From NCBI RefSeq assembly GCF_004217335.1, contig NZ_SHMP01000007.1:1-64000 (forward strand): DNA of 64,000 nt. The letters are read 5' to 3'. Below, one piece after another: positions 36,189 to 45,292 of the stretch. This stretch comes from Natrinema hispanicum. Lineage in GTDB: Archaea > Halobacteriota > Halobacteria > Halobacteriales > Natrialbaceae. The stretch's first letter is position 1. Every line of letters starts with the position of its first letter. Below the pieces are notes generated by a model, which was not told where the DNA came from, ran no database searches, and saw only the letters and a list, made by a program, of their open reading frames with translations. Both the position numbers and the translations under genes were made by a program.

Positions 36189-36292
36189 CCACTGCACGAC
36201 ATAGTAGTCAAACATACTCTCTATGTATTTGTACATCCTATACTCAGAACAGGAAACGAGGTTTCTTGGCCCGGTCTGTCCAACGATAGGAT

Positions 36293-36817
36293 ATGAGTGA
36301 CACATTCCGCATGGCTCTTAATCTGGATGAGACGGATCTTGCGATCCTCGAGCGCGTCGAAGACGATTTCGACGTCAGTCTTGAAACACTTGCGGACCAA
36401 CTCGACCTCTCAAAGTCCGCTGTACACTACCGCCTGAACAAGCTCAAAGACAATGGTGTGATTCAGGGCGTCACTGCGGACGTCGATCCGCTCGCGCTTG
36501 GCCTGGAGATGGCCGCAGTTACTGACGTTATGGTCACGCACGAGAGCGGATACTCAGAGGATATCGGCGAACAACTGATCGAACTTGACGGCGTCGACCA
36601 GGTTTACTACACGATGGGCGACGTCGACTTCGTTGTTATCAGTCGAGTTCAGTCGCGTGATCAGTTGAACGAACTTATCGATCGCATTGTTGCCATCGAT
36701 GGTGTCAACGAGACGTCTTCGAAGTTCGTGATGCAGGAGTTCGAGGCAAACGGTGGTGTGGCCGGGAATCTCACCGACGAGGCGCGGGAAGCAGTGCTTG
36801 ATTGGACCGACAAGTAG
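36293..36817 (+). CDS. Lrp/AsnC-family regulator
   Basis: 174 residues. HTH: LDETDLAILERVEDDFDVSLETLADQLDLSKSAVHYRLNKLKDNGVIQG. The C-terminal ligand-binding (RAM) domain follows, with GVDQVYYTMGDVDFVVISRV. The start is the ATG at 36293; the one at 36308 is possible. It follows the aminotransferase gene by about 100 bp and most likely senses an amino acid and controls this catabolic cluster. Confidence 0.92.
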   Translation: MSDTFRMALNLDETDLAILERVEDDFDVSLETLADQLDLSKSAVHYRLNKLKDNGVIQGVTADVDPLALGLEMAAVTDVMVTHESGYSEDIGEQLIELDGVDQVYYTMGDVDFVVISRVQSRDQLNELIDRIVAIDGVNETSSKFVMQEFEANGGVAGNLTDEAREAVLDWTDK

Positions 36818-37070
36818 GTGACGACAGTCGAATTAAAATGTCAGATACATTTAATATTTCCTTAGGGCTCTGTTGAATTGCTAAACGACGTCGGGGTGCC
36901 GGTAAATCAAAGGAATTTCTCGCGTTGAATCTCTGTCTCGTCGTTGCGATTACCAATTATGACTATGGAGACAATCCGGAGGAAGTACCGTGATCTCGGT
37001 GCGAGAAGACTTCTATAATTCCATCATAAGTCTACAGTAAAATTAGAAACTACTTAAATCAGAGTTTGCG
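36818..37070. other. Intergenic region with an isolated IS end
   Basis: GGCTCTGTTGAATTGCT at 36866-36882 resembles the terminal repeat of the ISH1-like element at 51300 (TGCTCTGTTGAATAG). Nothing else of that element is present, so it may be a scar. No gene is seen. Confidence 0.35.
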
Positions 37071-38309
37071 TCATTGCGTGCCGTCCGCGATTTCCAGCGC
37101 CGTGTTGGCCAGCACGGTCGCCGCCTCATAACAGTCGTCCCAGCTGGTAAATTCCTCCGGAGAGTGGCTCTTGCCACCCTCACTCACCGCGAACACCATG
37201 CCAGTGTTGCATACTGACGCAACGTGGGTCGCATCATGGCCCGCACCGCTCAACAGTTCGAGGTGCTGACAGTCGCAGGCCTTGGCCGCCCGACGGATTG
37301 CGTCGACGGTTCGGTCTGGGAACAAGACAGCTGGCGCGCGCATTCGTTCTTCGATCTCGACATCCACTCCTTCTCGTTCGGCGGCATGTTCGGCCTCAGC
37401 GAGCACACGCCGGTACGCCCGCTCGACGACCGCGTCACTGGGGTCGCGGAATCCCCAAGTTACCGTCACTTCTCCGGGAATGACGTTGATCGAGTTCGGA
37501 GAAGCATCGACATAGCCGACGGTTCCGACGGTCCGCTCACCGAGCGTTCCGGGGATGCGCCGCACTGCAGCAATGAGGTCGGCGGCGGCAACAAGGGCAT
37601 CGCTGCGGTGGTGCATCGGCGTCGGGCCAGAGTGGTCGGCCTCACCGTGGAAAGTAGCCGCCCCCCACGTGAATCCGACGATACCGGTGACGACTCCGAC
37701 ATCTGCGCCGGCTTCGGCGAGCAGCGGCCCCTGTTCGACGTGGAGCTCAAGATACTCCTCGTAATCTGTCATGGGTTTTGCCGGAACGTCTCCACTGTAG
37801 CCAATCTCGTGGAGAGCCTCACCGAGGGCGACGCCGTCGTCGTCGGTCTTCGCACGTTCAGTATCTATGTCGTGGACGCCGGCCCAAACACCACTACCTT
37901 GCATGGCCGGCTGGAACCGCGATCCTTCCTCATTGGTCCAGTTGACGACTTCGACAGGCCGTGTTGTTTCGATACCCTTGTCGTTCAGAGTGCGGATGAA
38001 TTCTAAGGCTGCGACCACGCCGAGCGCCCCGTCGTAGATACCGCCGTTCGGCTGGGAGTCGAGATGCGACCCCAACAAGATGGGCGCAGCGTCGGGGTTA
38101 ATTCCCTCTCGCCGACCGAAGATGTTACCGAACTCGTCGACGCGCACCGAGAGGCCCGCCTCCTTGAGTTGATCGACGAACCAGTCCCGAATCTCTCGGT
38201 CAGCTTTGGTGAGTGCGAGTCGGTGGAGGCCGCCGTCCTCGGTAGCGCCGTACTCCGCTTGCTCCTCCATCGTCGCGACGAGACGTTCACGGTCAAGGCG
38301 GAGCGTCAC
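37071..38309 (-). CDS. M20-type N-carbamoyl amino acid hydrolase / beta-ureidopropionase family
   Basis: 412 residues, the usual length for the hydantoinase/carbamoylase group (HyuC, AllC, PydC). Metal-site motifs: LLGSHLDSQPNGGIYDGALGVVAALE, WTNEEGSRF (bridging Glu pair) and LELHVEQGP. The dimerisation domain starts near VGVVTGIVGFTWGAATFHGEADHSGPTPM, and the last metal His is in SGAGHDATHVA or GGKSHSPEEF. It would hydrolyse an N-carbamoyl amino acid to the amino acid, CO2 and ammonia. With the aminotransferase and MmsA nearby, N-carbamoyl-beta-alanine is an attractive substrate. Confidence 0.9.
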   Translation of the reverse strand: MTLRLDRERLVATMEEQAEYGATEDGGLHRLALTKADREIRDWFVDQLKEAGLSVRVDEFGNIFGRREGINPDAAPILLGSHLDSQPNGGIYDGALGVVAALEFIRTLNDKGIETTRPVEVVNWTNEEGSRFQPAMQGSGVWAGVHDIDTERAKTDDDGVALGEALHEIGYSGDVPAKPMTDYEEYLELHVEQGPLLAEAGADVGVVTGIVGFTWGAATFHGEADHSGPTPMHHRSDALVAAADLIAAVRRIPGTLGERTVGTVGYVDASPNSINVIPGEVTVTWGFRDPSDAVVERAYRRVLAEAEHAAEREGVDVEIEERMRAPAVLFPDRTVDAIRRAAKACDCQHLELLSGAGHDATHVASVCNTGMVFAVSEGGKSHSPEEFTSWDDCYEAATVLANTALEIADGTQ

Positions 38310-38450
38310 GCTGCACCCTCCATGAAACTCAACGTGTGCGTTTCAGAGTCAATCTCATCGCGAGTAATCTCGGTTTCGTATTGCGTTCTCGAAAGAACGA
38401 CGTATGGACTTGAAGTCATTGTGAACGTAAGTCAGGTGAATTGGTTTCTA

Positions 38451-39890
38451 TCAATCGCCAGCCATCGACCGGCCCTTCGGTTCGTTGCCTGAGAGGAGAA
38501 GATGGCCAATGAGGAGCACGAGGAGTGCCGATCCGACGCCGACGAACGTCGATGGGACGCCGAACAGGCCGCCCGCAAACTCCGTTCCGACTCCGAGTAG
38601 AGCGCCGGTGACAACCGATGCCAGGATGGCTCGGCCACTTAGCCCCCCCCAGTAGAGTCCCATGTAGACGGGAATGAGGAACGCGCTCGTCAGCAGGACC
38701 GCCCGGAAGTTGTAGAGTTCGATGATCGTACCCGGCGGATTGACCGCAGCCGCGGTCGCGGTGATGCCAAAGACGATGGTCGCAACCCGGGACACCTTTA
38801 GCTGTGCCTCGTCACTGGAGTCAGGGCGGAAGTAGCTGTAGATATCACGCGCCGTGGTGATGCCAGTCGAGTGCAGTCGCGTGTCCGTCGTCGAGAGGAT
38901 GGCGCTCATCACCGCGAGGATGATGACGACCCCTATTCCTGAGGGGACGTAATCGGTGATGAGCGTGGGGAAGGCGGCGTCCTGCGTCTGGATGGCCATC
39001 TCGTTCGTCTCGAGCGCGACCGTTGTGGCGCCGCCCAGCACCACGAGCGCTGAGAAGAACACAGTCAGGATGAAGCCGGCCGCCGCGAGGTGGATCTTTG
39101 CTGCCCTGACATCCTTGGTCGCGGCGATGCGTACGATGTAGTTCTGCTCGGTGAATATCGTCCCGAAAAACGCGACGATCGTCGCGACGATGCCGATGAC
39201 AGTATACGCTCCCCCGCCTGTGGGGAGGACGTACGAGGGATCGACCGAGGCGAGTTGCTGGTTGATGGTGGTAAACCCACCGAGATCGAACGCCATGTAC
39301 GCGAGCGAGAACAGCACTGCGCCGACCATCAATGTCCCTTGTAGGAGGTCAGTCCACGCGACGCTGACTAGTCCGCCGAGTACGGTATAAGCGATGAATA
39401 CAATGCCGATGACCCACACCATGTACCTGTACGGGACTCCGGTGATGGTGGTGACAAGGAGGCTCGCACCGACGAGTTGCATGATCAGATACAGCCACGC
39501 GTTGCCGAGCAGTACTGTTCCCGCGATCGGCCGAGCTACCTGGTACCCTGTGACGCTGGCGATGATTTCCGGGAGAGTGAGCAAGTTCAAATTCCGGATG
39601 CGGTCGACGACGAAGTAGAGCGCGCTGATCCCGAGCATCAGGCCGAAGATAGTGTGTGTCATCAGCGTGTAACCCTCGCCGTATACTGCGCCGATGAAAC
39701 CGATGACGCTCACCGCGCTCACGAAGTTCGCGACGAACGACCACGTCGCAAGCCACGGACCCATCTCCTGTCCGAACGCCCAGAAATCCATGACGTCCGA
39801 GGTTTTGGTGTACCCCCAGATGCCGATCGCGAGCACGATCGCGAGGTAGACGATGAACGTCCCGAGGTAGAATGGATTGATCTCAGCCAT
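38451..39890 (-). CDS. Sodium:solute symporter (SSS family), second copy
   Basis: 479 residues with about 13 membrane segments, not closely similar to the one at 31156. Family marks: FWAFGQEMGPWLATWSFVANFVSAVSVIGF and ILAVMSAILSTTDTRLHSTGITTARDIYSYF. The first segments follow the YLAIVLAIGIWGYTKT pattern. It lies just upstream of the carbamoylase gene on the same strand, about 140 bp apart, so a shared substrate is likely. It overlaps its small partner gene (ATGGCTGA). Confidence 0.92.
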   Translation of the reverse strand: MAEINPFYLGTFIVYLAIVLAIGIWGYTKTSDVMDFWAFGQEMGPWLATWSFVANFVSAVSVIGFIGAVYGEGYTLMTHTIFGLMLGISALYFVVDRIRNLNLLTLPEIIASVTGYQVARPIAGTVLLGNAWLYLIMQLVGASLLVTTITGVPYRYMVWVIGIVFIAYTVLGGLVSVAWTDLLQGTLMVGAVLFSLAYMAFDLGGFTTINQQLASVDPSYVLPTGGGAYTVIGIVATIVAFFGTIFTEQNYIVRIAATKDVRAAKIHLAAAGFILTVFFSALVVLGGATTVALETNEMAIQTQDAAFPTLITDYVPSGIGVVIILAVMSAILSTTDTRLHSTGITTARDIYSYFRPDSSDEAQLKVSRVATIVFGITATAAAVNPPGTIIELYNFRAVLLTSAFLIPVYMGLYWGGLSGRAILASVVTGALLGVGTEFAGGLFGVPSTFVGVGSALLVLLIGHLLLSGNEPKGRSMAGD

Positions 39891-40071
39891 CGGTACGCCC
39901 CCGGTCGGCTACGGCCTCGCTGCCGTCAATGGTTTGGTCAGTCGTGACGTCATTCACCGGTCTGCCTAAGAGCACGTGCACGACTACGTAATGTATAGCT
40001 CCGAGGCTTCCTGCAACAAGTGTCGCGACGAACACAATAAACATCGATACTGGCATGCCAATTACTGTCAT
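39883..40071 (-). CDS. 62-residue one-helix partner of the second symporter
   Basis: One hydrophobic segment (SMFIVFVATLVAGSLGAIHYVVVHVLLG) followed by a polar tail. The stop overlaps the symporter ATG. The arrangement copies that of the gene at 32763 in front of the first symporter, although the sequences differ. Internal ATGs at residues 6 and 10 could also be starts. Confidence 0.7.
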   Translation of the reverse strand: MTVIGMPVSMFIVFVATLVAGSLGAIHYVVVHVLLGRPVNDVTTDQTIDGSEAVADRGRTDG

Positions 40072-40238
40072 GTGTTTCTATCTGCCACATTCCACGCAAC
40101 ACATTTTAAAGATAACGGTATATACAGGACTATGTACACTGAAATATTATTTAGAGTGGAAATTGTATAGCCGATATTGTGTATATTAGGATATTATTGT
40201 AAATACTGGTTGTATAGCTAAATTCCTCCGCCAAGTGT

Positions 40239-41411
40239 CTACTCCAGTTCGCCGGAGAGCACTTCTCTCGCCGCGCCGAGTAACGCATCGAAACCGTGGC
40301 GGGCACTCGACAAATCGACGTGCTCGTCGTAGGTGTGCGCCTGAGCAATATTTCCTGGCCCCCAAGTGATAGCCTCGATACCGGCGCCGTTAACGAAGTT
40401 CCGGACGTCAGTCGACGCAGTGATACCCCATGGATCGGGCGCTACGTCTGCAACCTTCGCCGAGTGACGCCGGAATACCTCCGCGAGCGAACTATCGACA
40501 TCGATCGCCGCCGATTCATACGTCCGGGTGCGTTCCCACGACACTTCGATATCATGGTTTTTGGCGACCTCCGCGAGCACCTCATTTATTTCGGTGTCAA
40601 TATCTTCGATGCTCTCTCCAGGGAGGAACCGACGGTCAACCGTGATAGTCGCCTGCCCGGGGACGACGTTCTCTTTCGTCCCTGCATTAAACATCGTCAC
40701 GGTCGCATACGCACATCCGACAAGTTCGTCCTTGCGCGTCCGGACCTTCTGGTCGTAGTTAGCGAGCGCGTCTAGAACCGGCTGAGCGTACTGGATGGCG
40801 TTTTCGCCTTGGTGGGGACGACTCGCGTGAGAGGGATCGCCTGAGACGGTGATTTCGTACCATGCCAGCCCCTTCTCGCTGGTCGCAGTCCGCATCTCAG
40901 TCGGTTCGAGAACGACACCGTAGTCGCCGTCGTACCCCTGTTGCAGGAGAGATTTTGTACCGGGTTCGGCAGTTTCCTCGCCGATGGCAGCGTGGAACAC
41001 CACTGATCCCTGGAGTTCGCCCGACTTGATCTCTTCGGCGAGTTCTGAGGTCACCAACATCCCGATCGCGATTCCGGTCTTCATGTCGACGCTCCCGCGC
41101 CCGTACAGTTTCTCGTCTTCAACGTGGTTGCCATAGGGGTCGTGGGTCCACTCGTCGGTGTCTCCCGCAGGTACCACGTCGATGTGTCCGTTCAACACAA
41201 GTGTGGGCTCACTCTCTCCAACGCGAACGCCAACCTGTGGTCGATCTGGGTATGGCTCCGACACCAGTTCGGCGTCGATACCACGCTCGCCGAACCATTC
41301 GACGATGAATTCCGAACAGGCTTCTTCGTTTCCAGGTGGATTCTCCGTCTCGATCTGTACGAGATTACCAATTAGTTCGGTGAGCTCCTCCGCAGATTCT
41401 GTGAGTGACAT
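40239..41411 (-). CDS. M20-family ArgE/DapE-type peptidase
   Basis: 390 residues. Metal-site motifs: LVLNGHIDVVPAGDTDEWTHDPYG, LYGRGSVDMKTGIAIGM, HAAIGEETAEPGT and, near the end, the His region WGPGNIAQAHTYDEHV. The dimerisation domain contains YEITVSGDPSHASRPHQGENAI. It would remove an acyl or succinyl group or an amino acid from its substrate. In this cluster it may release an amino acid for the aminotransferase or dehydrogenase. The exact substrate is unknown. Confidence 0.9.
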   Translation of the reverse strand: MSLTESAEELTELIGNLVQIETENPPGNEEACSEFIVEWFGERGIDAELVSEPYPDRPQVGVRVGESEPTLVLNGHIDVVPAGDTDEWTHDPYGNHVEDEKLYGRGSVDMKTGIAIGMLVTSELAEEIKSGELQGSVVFHAAIGEETAEPGTKSLLQQGYDGDYGVVLEPTEMRTATSEKGLAWYEITVSGDPSHASRPHQGENAIQYAQPVLDALANYDQKVRTRKDELVGCAYATVTMFNAGTKENVVPGQATITVDRRFLPGESIEDIDTEINEVLAEVAKNHDIEVSWERTRTYESAAIDVDSSLAEVFRRHSAKVADVAPDPWGITASTDVRNFVNGAGIEAITWGPGNIAQAHTYDEHVDLSSARHGFDALLGAAREVLSGELE

Positions 41412-42053
41412 ACACTGTCATATACAATTATCAGTGAAAACTGTTTTCACAAAGTAATATATAGTGCGGAATTGCTGGTTGAATATAGTATAGAATCCAG
41501 ACACAATCAGATACAAGAGAACAGATTCCATTATAGTTGCTTCAAGAAGCAAATGCGTTCAATATTATATCCAGATGCAGTGTTGAACGCAAGACAGTGC
41601 CGTCACAGAAACTTTGACCTTCACTTTTCCATCGGCAGCTACTCTCTATCGGTAGATTTTGAGACCCGACGATTCGATTTCAGCCGACTTGTGCAGTATC
41701 AAAACATCAGTTTCACAAGATGCTGCACGAAGCGCTCGCTCGGCGAGAGTAGTCTGCGTCACTTCTGAATCGTGGCTACATCGGTACGCTATTCGAATCC
41801 GGCGATTTGAGCGAACGCTTCTGAAGCGAGTATTCAAACCAAACTCCGATCACTCATGCCGTGCGAGCGCTGGTCTGGTATCGCCAGTTCCGTGAAATTT
41901 TCCTCATGTTCTCCATCATTAACATAGAAAGCCACTGTGAAGCTCTCTAACCACCATTTAGCAGCTATTAAACAAGGCACAACAAAGCAGTATAGCGGAG
42001 TGTCGGATTCATCCTGACCCTACTGGATCAGGCGTCTCCTCGAACCGCTGTGA
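41412..42053. pseudogene. Intergenic region with ISH1-like transposase remnant
   Basis: At 41846-41950 the plus strand encodes ITHAVRALVWYRQFREIFLM and then a tail ending NIESHCEAL-stop. This matches the C-terminus of the IS5-family transposase at 51329 (DAVRALGWYRQFREIVLM, ending NIESLCEPL). The upstream 150 bp show decayed similarity only. The rest of the gap, especially 41412-41640, is AT-rich and holds no gene I can support. Confidence 0.75.
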
Positions 42054-43358
42054 TCACGGCCAGAGACCGCGGTTAGCATGGGCGTCAACCAACCGCGAGA
42101 GTGCAACAATGTATGCTGCATCTCGCCACGTCACATCTCTCTTTTCAACCTCTGCCCGAACGTCATTCCACGCAGACATCATTTCTTGGTCTAGTTCGTC
42201 CTGTACTTCCTCGAGCGACCACGATCGTCGGTTGATATCCTGGAGCCACTCGAAGTAGGAGACTGTGACTCCGCCGGCATTGGCGAGGATGTCCGGGACG
42301 ACCGGAATATCGCGTTCGGCCAGGATCTCATCCGCCGCGAACGTCGTCGGTCCGTTTGCACCTTCGACAATGAGATGGGCTTGAATACTGTCGGCATTGG
42401 CTTCGGTAATCACGTCACCGATCGCTGCCGGAATGAGAAGATCGACGTCCAACGTGAGCAGTTCATCGTTTCCGATTATCTCGTCAGCGTAGTCGGTAAC
42501 AGCCTCGGGTTCCTCGTCGTGTGACGGGATCTTATGTGGATCGAGCCCTGCTGGATCGTAGGCTGCTCCGTTGACGTTACTGACCGCGACGACGATTGCG
42601 CCCCACTCATCGAGCAGGCGGGCTGCGTTTGCCCCGACACTTCCGAACCCCTGGACGGCGACAGTTGTCTCCGTGGGAGAATAGTCGTAGTAGTTGCAAG
42701 CTTCGCGAGCAATAAGTGCGACGCTCCGTCCTGGCGCTTCTTCTCGGCCATAACTACCTCCGATGACAGGCGGTTTACCAGTCACAACACCCGGGAGCGT
42801 CTCTGCCTCTTGCATGCTGTAGGCATCCATGATCCACGACATCGTCTGAGAATCGGTCCCCATGTCGGGTGCAGGAATGTCTTTGTTTGGCCCGATGGTG
42901 TCTCGAATTTCGTCTGTGAATCGTCTAGTAAGGCGTTCTTTTTCTGACGTGCTCAGCTCTTTCGGATCAACGACGATACCGCCTTTTGCGCCACCGAACG
43001 GCAGGTCCATCACAGCACATTTCCATGTCATCCACATCGAGAGACCAATACACTCCTCGCGAGTGACCCCTGGGTGATATCGTAATCCGCCCTTGTATGG
43101 ACCGCGAACGCTGTCGTGATGAGCACGATAGCCAGTGAAAACGTCAACCGTTCCATCATCGCGTTCAACTGGTACCGTTACCTCATGTACCGCTGCTGGA
43201 TATTTGAGGCGTTCAATGATGTTGGAATCAATATCGAGGTGAGCTGCAGCGTGTTCAAGTTGGCGTCGCGCTGTTGCAACTGCTGACGTGACTTCCTCTT
43301 CGTCGCCGGGCTGCGACACTGTACTTTCGACTGTCGTTGGAGGTGTATTAGAGGACAT
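42054..43358 (-). CDS. gdhB: Glu/Leu/Phe/Val-family dehydrogenase (glutamate dehydrogenase)
   Basis: About 434 residues. Catalytic-site marks: [43 protein letters not shown], with the substrate-binding and catalytic lysines, and PAPDMGTD. The Rossmann glycines are in [17 protein letters not shown]. It interconverts glutamate and 2-oxoglutarate plus ammonia. In the cluster it could recycle the amino acceptor for the aminotransferase. The ATG at 43358 (MSSNTPPTT) is more natural than the upstream GTG at 43382. The gene symbol follows haloarchaeal usage. Confidence 0.9.
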   Translation of the reverse strand: MSSNTPPTTVESTVSQPGDEEEVTSAVATARRQLEHAAAHLDIDSNIIERLKYPAAVHEVTVPVERDDGTVDVFTGYRAHHDSVRGPYKGGLRYHPGVTREECIGLSMWMTWKCAVMDLPFGGAKGGIVVDPKELSTSEKERLTRRFTDEIRDTIGPNKDIPAPDMGTDSQTMSWIMDAYSMQEAETLPGVVTGKPPVIGGSYGREEAPGRSVALIAREACNYYDYSPTETTVAVQGFGSVGANAARLLDEWGAIVVAVSNVNGAAYDPAGLDPHKIPSHDEEPEAVTDYADEIIGNDELLTLDVDLLIPAAIGDVITEANADSIQAHLIVEGANGPTTFAADEILAERDIPVVPDILANAGGVTVSYFEWLQDINRRSWSLEEVQDELDQEMMSAWNDVRAEVEKRDVTWRDAAYIVALSRLVDAHANRGLWP

Positions 43359-43382
43359 CTCTTGTGGTATCGGAGATCGCAC

Positions 43383-43532
43383 TTATTCGAGCGACAGAGC
43401 CCGATTTTGGAAGGTATTAGTTCGCCCACAACGATCACATTTCTCGGTCCGGATATCGGTGGAAACAATCTCACCACAGCTCAGACACTCGTATGTCGAT
43501 GTGGTATCAGAACTACTCCTTATGTCGTACAT
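43383..43532 (-). CDS. 49-residue rubrerythrin-like zinc-ribbon protein
   Basis: Begins MYDIRSSSDTTSTYECLSCG and carries two CxxC knuckles (ECLSCGE and KCDRCGR), then NTFQNRALSLE. This is the small haloarchaeal zinc-ribbon family often annotated as rubrerythrin-like or DUF7129. It ends 24 bp before the preferred gdhB start on the same strand, so the two are probably cotranscribed. Function unknown; it is not an enzyme by itself. Confidence 0.75.
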   Translation of the reverse strand: MYDIRSSSDTTSTYECLSCGEIVSTDIRTEKCDRCGRTNTFQNRALSLE

Positions 43533-44124
43533 TACATGCTACTGGCCATTTGGTGGGTGCATAAATATTAGGAATTAATGTAATATAAACACGTATAATC
43601 ATACTAGGAGAGGATATCGGCCGGCTGGTATTCAATGCCCTGGATGATGTGGTTACGGTTGAACAACTTCTTGTACCGTGTTGAACGCAAGACAGCGGCA
43701 CTGTCTAGATGAGTGTTTGAGGAACGAGCAGGTGGTGGCAAGAAGTGTCTATGCAACTCGCCAACCTGCTCAGTGTAGCTTCAAGCCTGAACCTGTAGAT
43801 CTTCTTCAATCTCAATTGGGTAGAGCTGGCGTAGCTTGACCCGGGCGTCGTCAGTAGTAAACTGCCAATCAATGGGACGATTGGTCGTGTTTCGACGCCT
43901 TTGCCACGCAGCGACCTCCGCTCGGAGGGTCGCTGCGTGGTAGATCCGGCAATCAAGGCACTGCCGTTTGAGAACGCCTATCTCGATTTTGGCCATATTC
44001 AGCCAGCTTCCTCTCTTGGGAGTGTAGTGAAACTCGAAGCGATCAAGATACGCTTGGGCATAATCTGGCGGAAAGAACTGGTAGAAGGCAGCGGGCTTGT
44101 GTGTATTGAGCTGATCCATCACTA

Positions 44125-45292
44125 CCCGGATGCGGTAATGATCAAGGAAACTTTTGAAAATCAAGGAACTTCTCACACCAGCTCTTTGCGAAACTGACTC
44201 GTTGTGTCACTTGATCAAATACGTCCTTGACGAGTTCGTGGAACTCGTCTTCGTTCTCAACGATGATCGGTGCCATCGTCCACTTGAGGTATTTCCAAAC
44301 CTGTTCGATTGGGTTGAGATGTGGTGATCCTGAAGGAAGGAACACGAGATCGATGCCAAGTTGGTGCGCCCGCTTGCGCGTGTATTCACAGATGTGGGAG
44401 CCGTGCTTGTCCAAGACGAGCAGAATCCGCTTGCCGGGATTCTGCTCGCGTACCGCCTCTAACACCTTGCAGATCTGCTCTTTCTCTTCGGTTTCTTTCC
44501 ACTGGACCACACTGGTGCCGTTCACTGCGTAGAACCCAACCGCCGAGTCTTCTGTCTTCACTAACGGCCGCTCAACGTGTGGATCATCGACGTACCAGAC
44601 ACGTCGTGAATTATCATACGGTTGTGGTTGTGATGCATCGAAAAACCCGAGAACAGTGCCACCATCTGTACAGATATCGTCGTTGACGATCCACCCTTCT
44701 TCATCATCTCCTTCACGTTTGTTGTGGGGTTGATCATCTTCGTCGAGCGCGTCGTCGACGCGCTCTTCGAGAATCTCCTCTGGATTCTCCGGTCGCCATG
44801 GACGTTTTGGGCGGGGTTTTGCATACGATAAGCCCAATTCACGGAGGAATTTCCCGAGATAGTCCGGGTGATATTCAACGTCGAACTCCTGTTTGAGAAG
44901 ATGGCGAATCTCCTGTGATTTCCACGGCTGTCCTTCTCGAAGCATCTCAACCAACTGTTCCTGTTCGTCTTCGTCGAGTTTCGGGGGTCGACCGCCCCCG
45001 AAACTCGGCATCAATCCTTCGAGCCCACCTTCGTTCCAAGCATCCGCCCAGCGACCGCCGGTCGCTGCCGACCTGCCCTCACGGTCGGCAGCTTCCGCAA
45101 TCGAATCGCCATAATAGAGGTTCTTCAGAAAACCCAACCGCTCTTTCCGGCGATCGTCTTTAGCCTCGCGGAGGAGTTCATCAATTTCCTCTTCTGAAAG
45201 ATGATATTTGATCTCCTTCCGACGATCTTCACCCATCACCTGGTGAGCGAACGTGGCCAACAAAAGTTTTCACGATCATTACTGCATCCGGG
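44125..45292 (-). mobile_element. Complete IS630-family element inserted in an older IS630
   Basis: 1168 bp bounded by inverted repeats CCCGGATGCGGTAATGATC (left, from 44125) and its near complement ending GCATCCGGG at 45292. The match extends over about 31 bp with a few differences. TA dinucleotides flank both ends (44123-44124 and 45293-45294), the duplication expected for IS630/Tc1 elements. Confidence 0.85.
44142..45236 (-). CDS. IS630-family DDE transposase
   Basis: About 364 residues. N-terminal HTH part (RLGFLKNLYYGDSIAEAADREGRSAATGGRWADAWNEGGLEGL) followed by the DDE core. The first Asp lies in DICTDGGTVLGFFD, the second in ILLVLDKHGSH and the Glu in HLNPIEQVWKYLKW. The ATG at 45236 (MGEDRRKEI) fits the relative at 49040 better than the one at 45263. 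No disabling change is seen. About half its residues match that relative. Confidence 0.9.
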   Translation of the reverse strand: MGEDRRKEIKYHLSEEEIDELLREAKDDRRKERLGFLKNLYYGDSIAEAADREGRSAATGGRWADAWNEGGLEGLMPSFGGGRPPKLDEDEQEQLVEMLREGQPWKSQEIRHLLKQEFDVEYHPDYLGKFLRELGLSYAKPRPKRPWRPENPEEILEERVDDALDEDDQPHNKREGDDEEGWIVNDDICTDGGTVLGFFDASQPQPYDNSRRVWYVDDPHVERPLVKTEDSAVGFYAVNGTSVVQWKETEEKEQICKVLEAVREQNPGKRILLVLDKHGSHICEYTRKRAHQLGIDLVFLPSGSPHLNPIEQVWKYLKWTMAPIIVENEDEFHELVKDVFDQVTQRVSFAKSWCEKFLDFQKFP

